64,000 nt of DNA from CAIZQW01 sp037133395. Its GTDB lineage: Bacteria > Verrucomicrobiota > Kiritimatiellia > RFP12 > UBA1067. Location of the stretch: NCBI GenBank assembly GCA_037133395.1, contig JBAXOG010000001.1, positions 44,360 through 108,359 of the forward strand. Reading direction: 5' to 3'. Below, piece after piece: positions 63,892 to 64,000 of the stretch (within the stretch, counting starts at the first letter, position 1; the number at the start of each line of letters is the position of its first letter). The position numbers and the translations under genes were made by a program. The notes under the pieces were generated by a model, which was given only the letters and a program-made list of their open reading frames with translations, had not been told where the DNA came from and searched no databases.

Positions 63892-63927
63892 GGACCGCAC
63901 CTGCACGCTTCCTCCGCATCCCTTGTC
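63892..63927. repeat. Direct repeat flanking the AAA_14/DUF4143 gene (right copy)
   Basis: Near copy of 62354-62393. The 63712-64000 end of the window otherwise holds GGGACTTGGGAC-type and GTCAGTC-type short repeats and no ORF that I can support. Confidence 0.6.
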
Positions 63928-64000
63928 TGTCCCTCTGTCCACCGTCGAACGGTGTTTGATTTTCAACTGATGTAGGCCTTCATATACGGACGCAGCACTT

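Overview
The window reads as chromosome of a Gram-negative, carbohydrate-degrading bacterium of the PVC group (Kiritimatiellota, Lentisphaerota or Verrucomicrobiota). This placement is an inference from gene content: GH106, GH78 and GH92 glycosidases, a GxGYxYP-motif protein, an autotransporter-type beta-strand repeat protein, twin-arginine Gfo/Idh/MocA oxidoreductases, a UroD-like protein beside sugar genes, a Na+-pumping decarboxylase and intergenic gaps full of short repeats. No rRNA, tRNA, CRISPR array, IS transposase or prophage was recognised.

Layout. (1) 1-5.4 kb, minus strand: a defence-like island with a small coiled-coil protein, a type III-restriction-like helicase/nuclease and an AlbA_2/HATPase regulator cut by the left edge; two perfect palindromes lie in its leader regions. 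(2) 5.5-8.5 kb, minus: a fused siroheme-synthase/glutamyl-tRNA reductase and a YihY-family membrane protein. (3) 8.8-31.7 kb, minus: one long polysaccharide-utilisation locus. In order of transcription it encodes a histidine kinase with an unusual sensor, a response regulator, GH92, a beta-strand repeat protein, GH78, two tandem GH106 enzymes, a Gfo/Idh/MocA oxidoreductase and a metallophosphatase-GxGYxYP fusion. Three alpha-L-rhamnosidase-type enzymes and an alpha-mannosidase-type enzyme suggest a rhamnose-rich glycan. (4) 32-44.4 kb, plus: housekeeping genes (nifU, a CDP-alcohol phosphatidyltransferase, gatC-gatA-gatB), a gspE/pilB-pilT-gspE/pilB trio and ppdK. (5) 44.6-49.3 kb, plus: a pstSCAB1B2-phoU operon in which the two ATPases carry complementary losses of catalytic motifs. 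(6) 49.4-53.7 kb, plus: oadGAB and a TMEM165/GDT1 cation exporter. (7) 53.8-61.2 kb: a second sugar cluster with a Gfo/Idh/MocA oxidoreductase and an AraC regulator on minus, and a UroD-like protein, a secreted beta-helix protein and a sugar porter on plus. (8) 61.3-64 kb, minus: folE and an AAA_14/DUF4143 ATPase bracketed by a direct repeat.

The intergenic spaces are themselves notable. They hold three-way-junction palindromes with a compensatory base-pair change between two copies, a 98-bp near-perfect palindrome, and several families of short-period tandem repeats, one of which replaces the ribosome-binding region of gatB.

The strongest candidates for something undescribed are the asymmetric PstB1/PstB2 pair, the three-way-junction repeat family, the kinase with a domain inserted in its triple-Y sensor, the metallophosphatase-GxGYxYP fusion, and the Met8-GluTR fusion that lacks the usual dimerisation domain.
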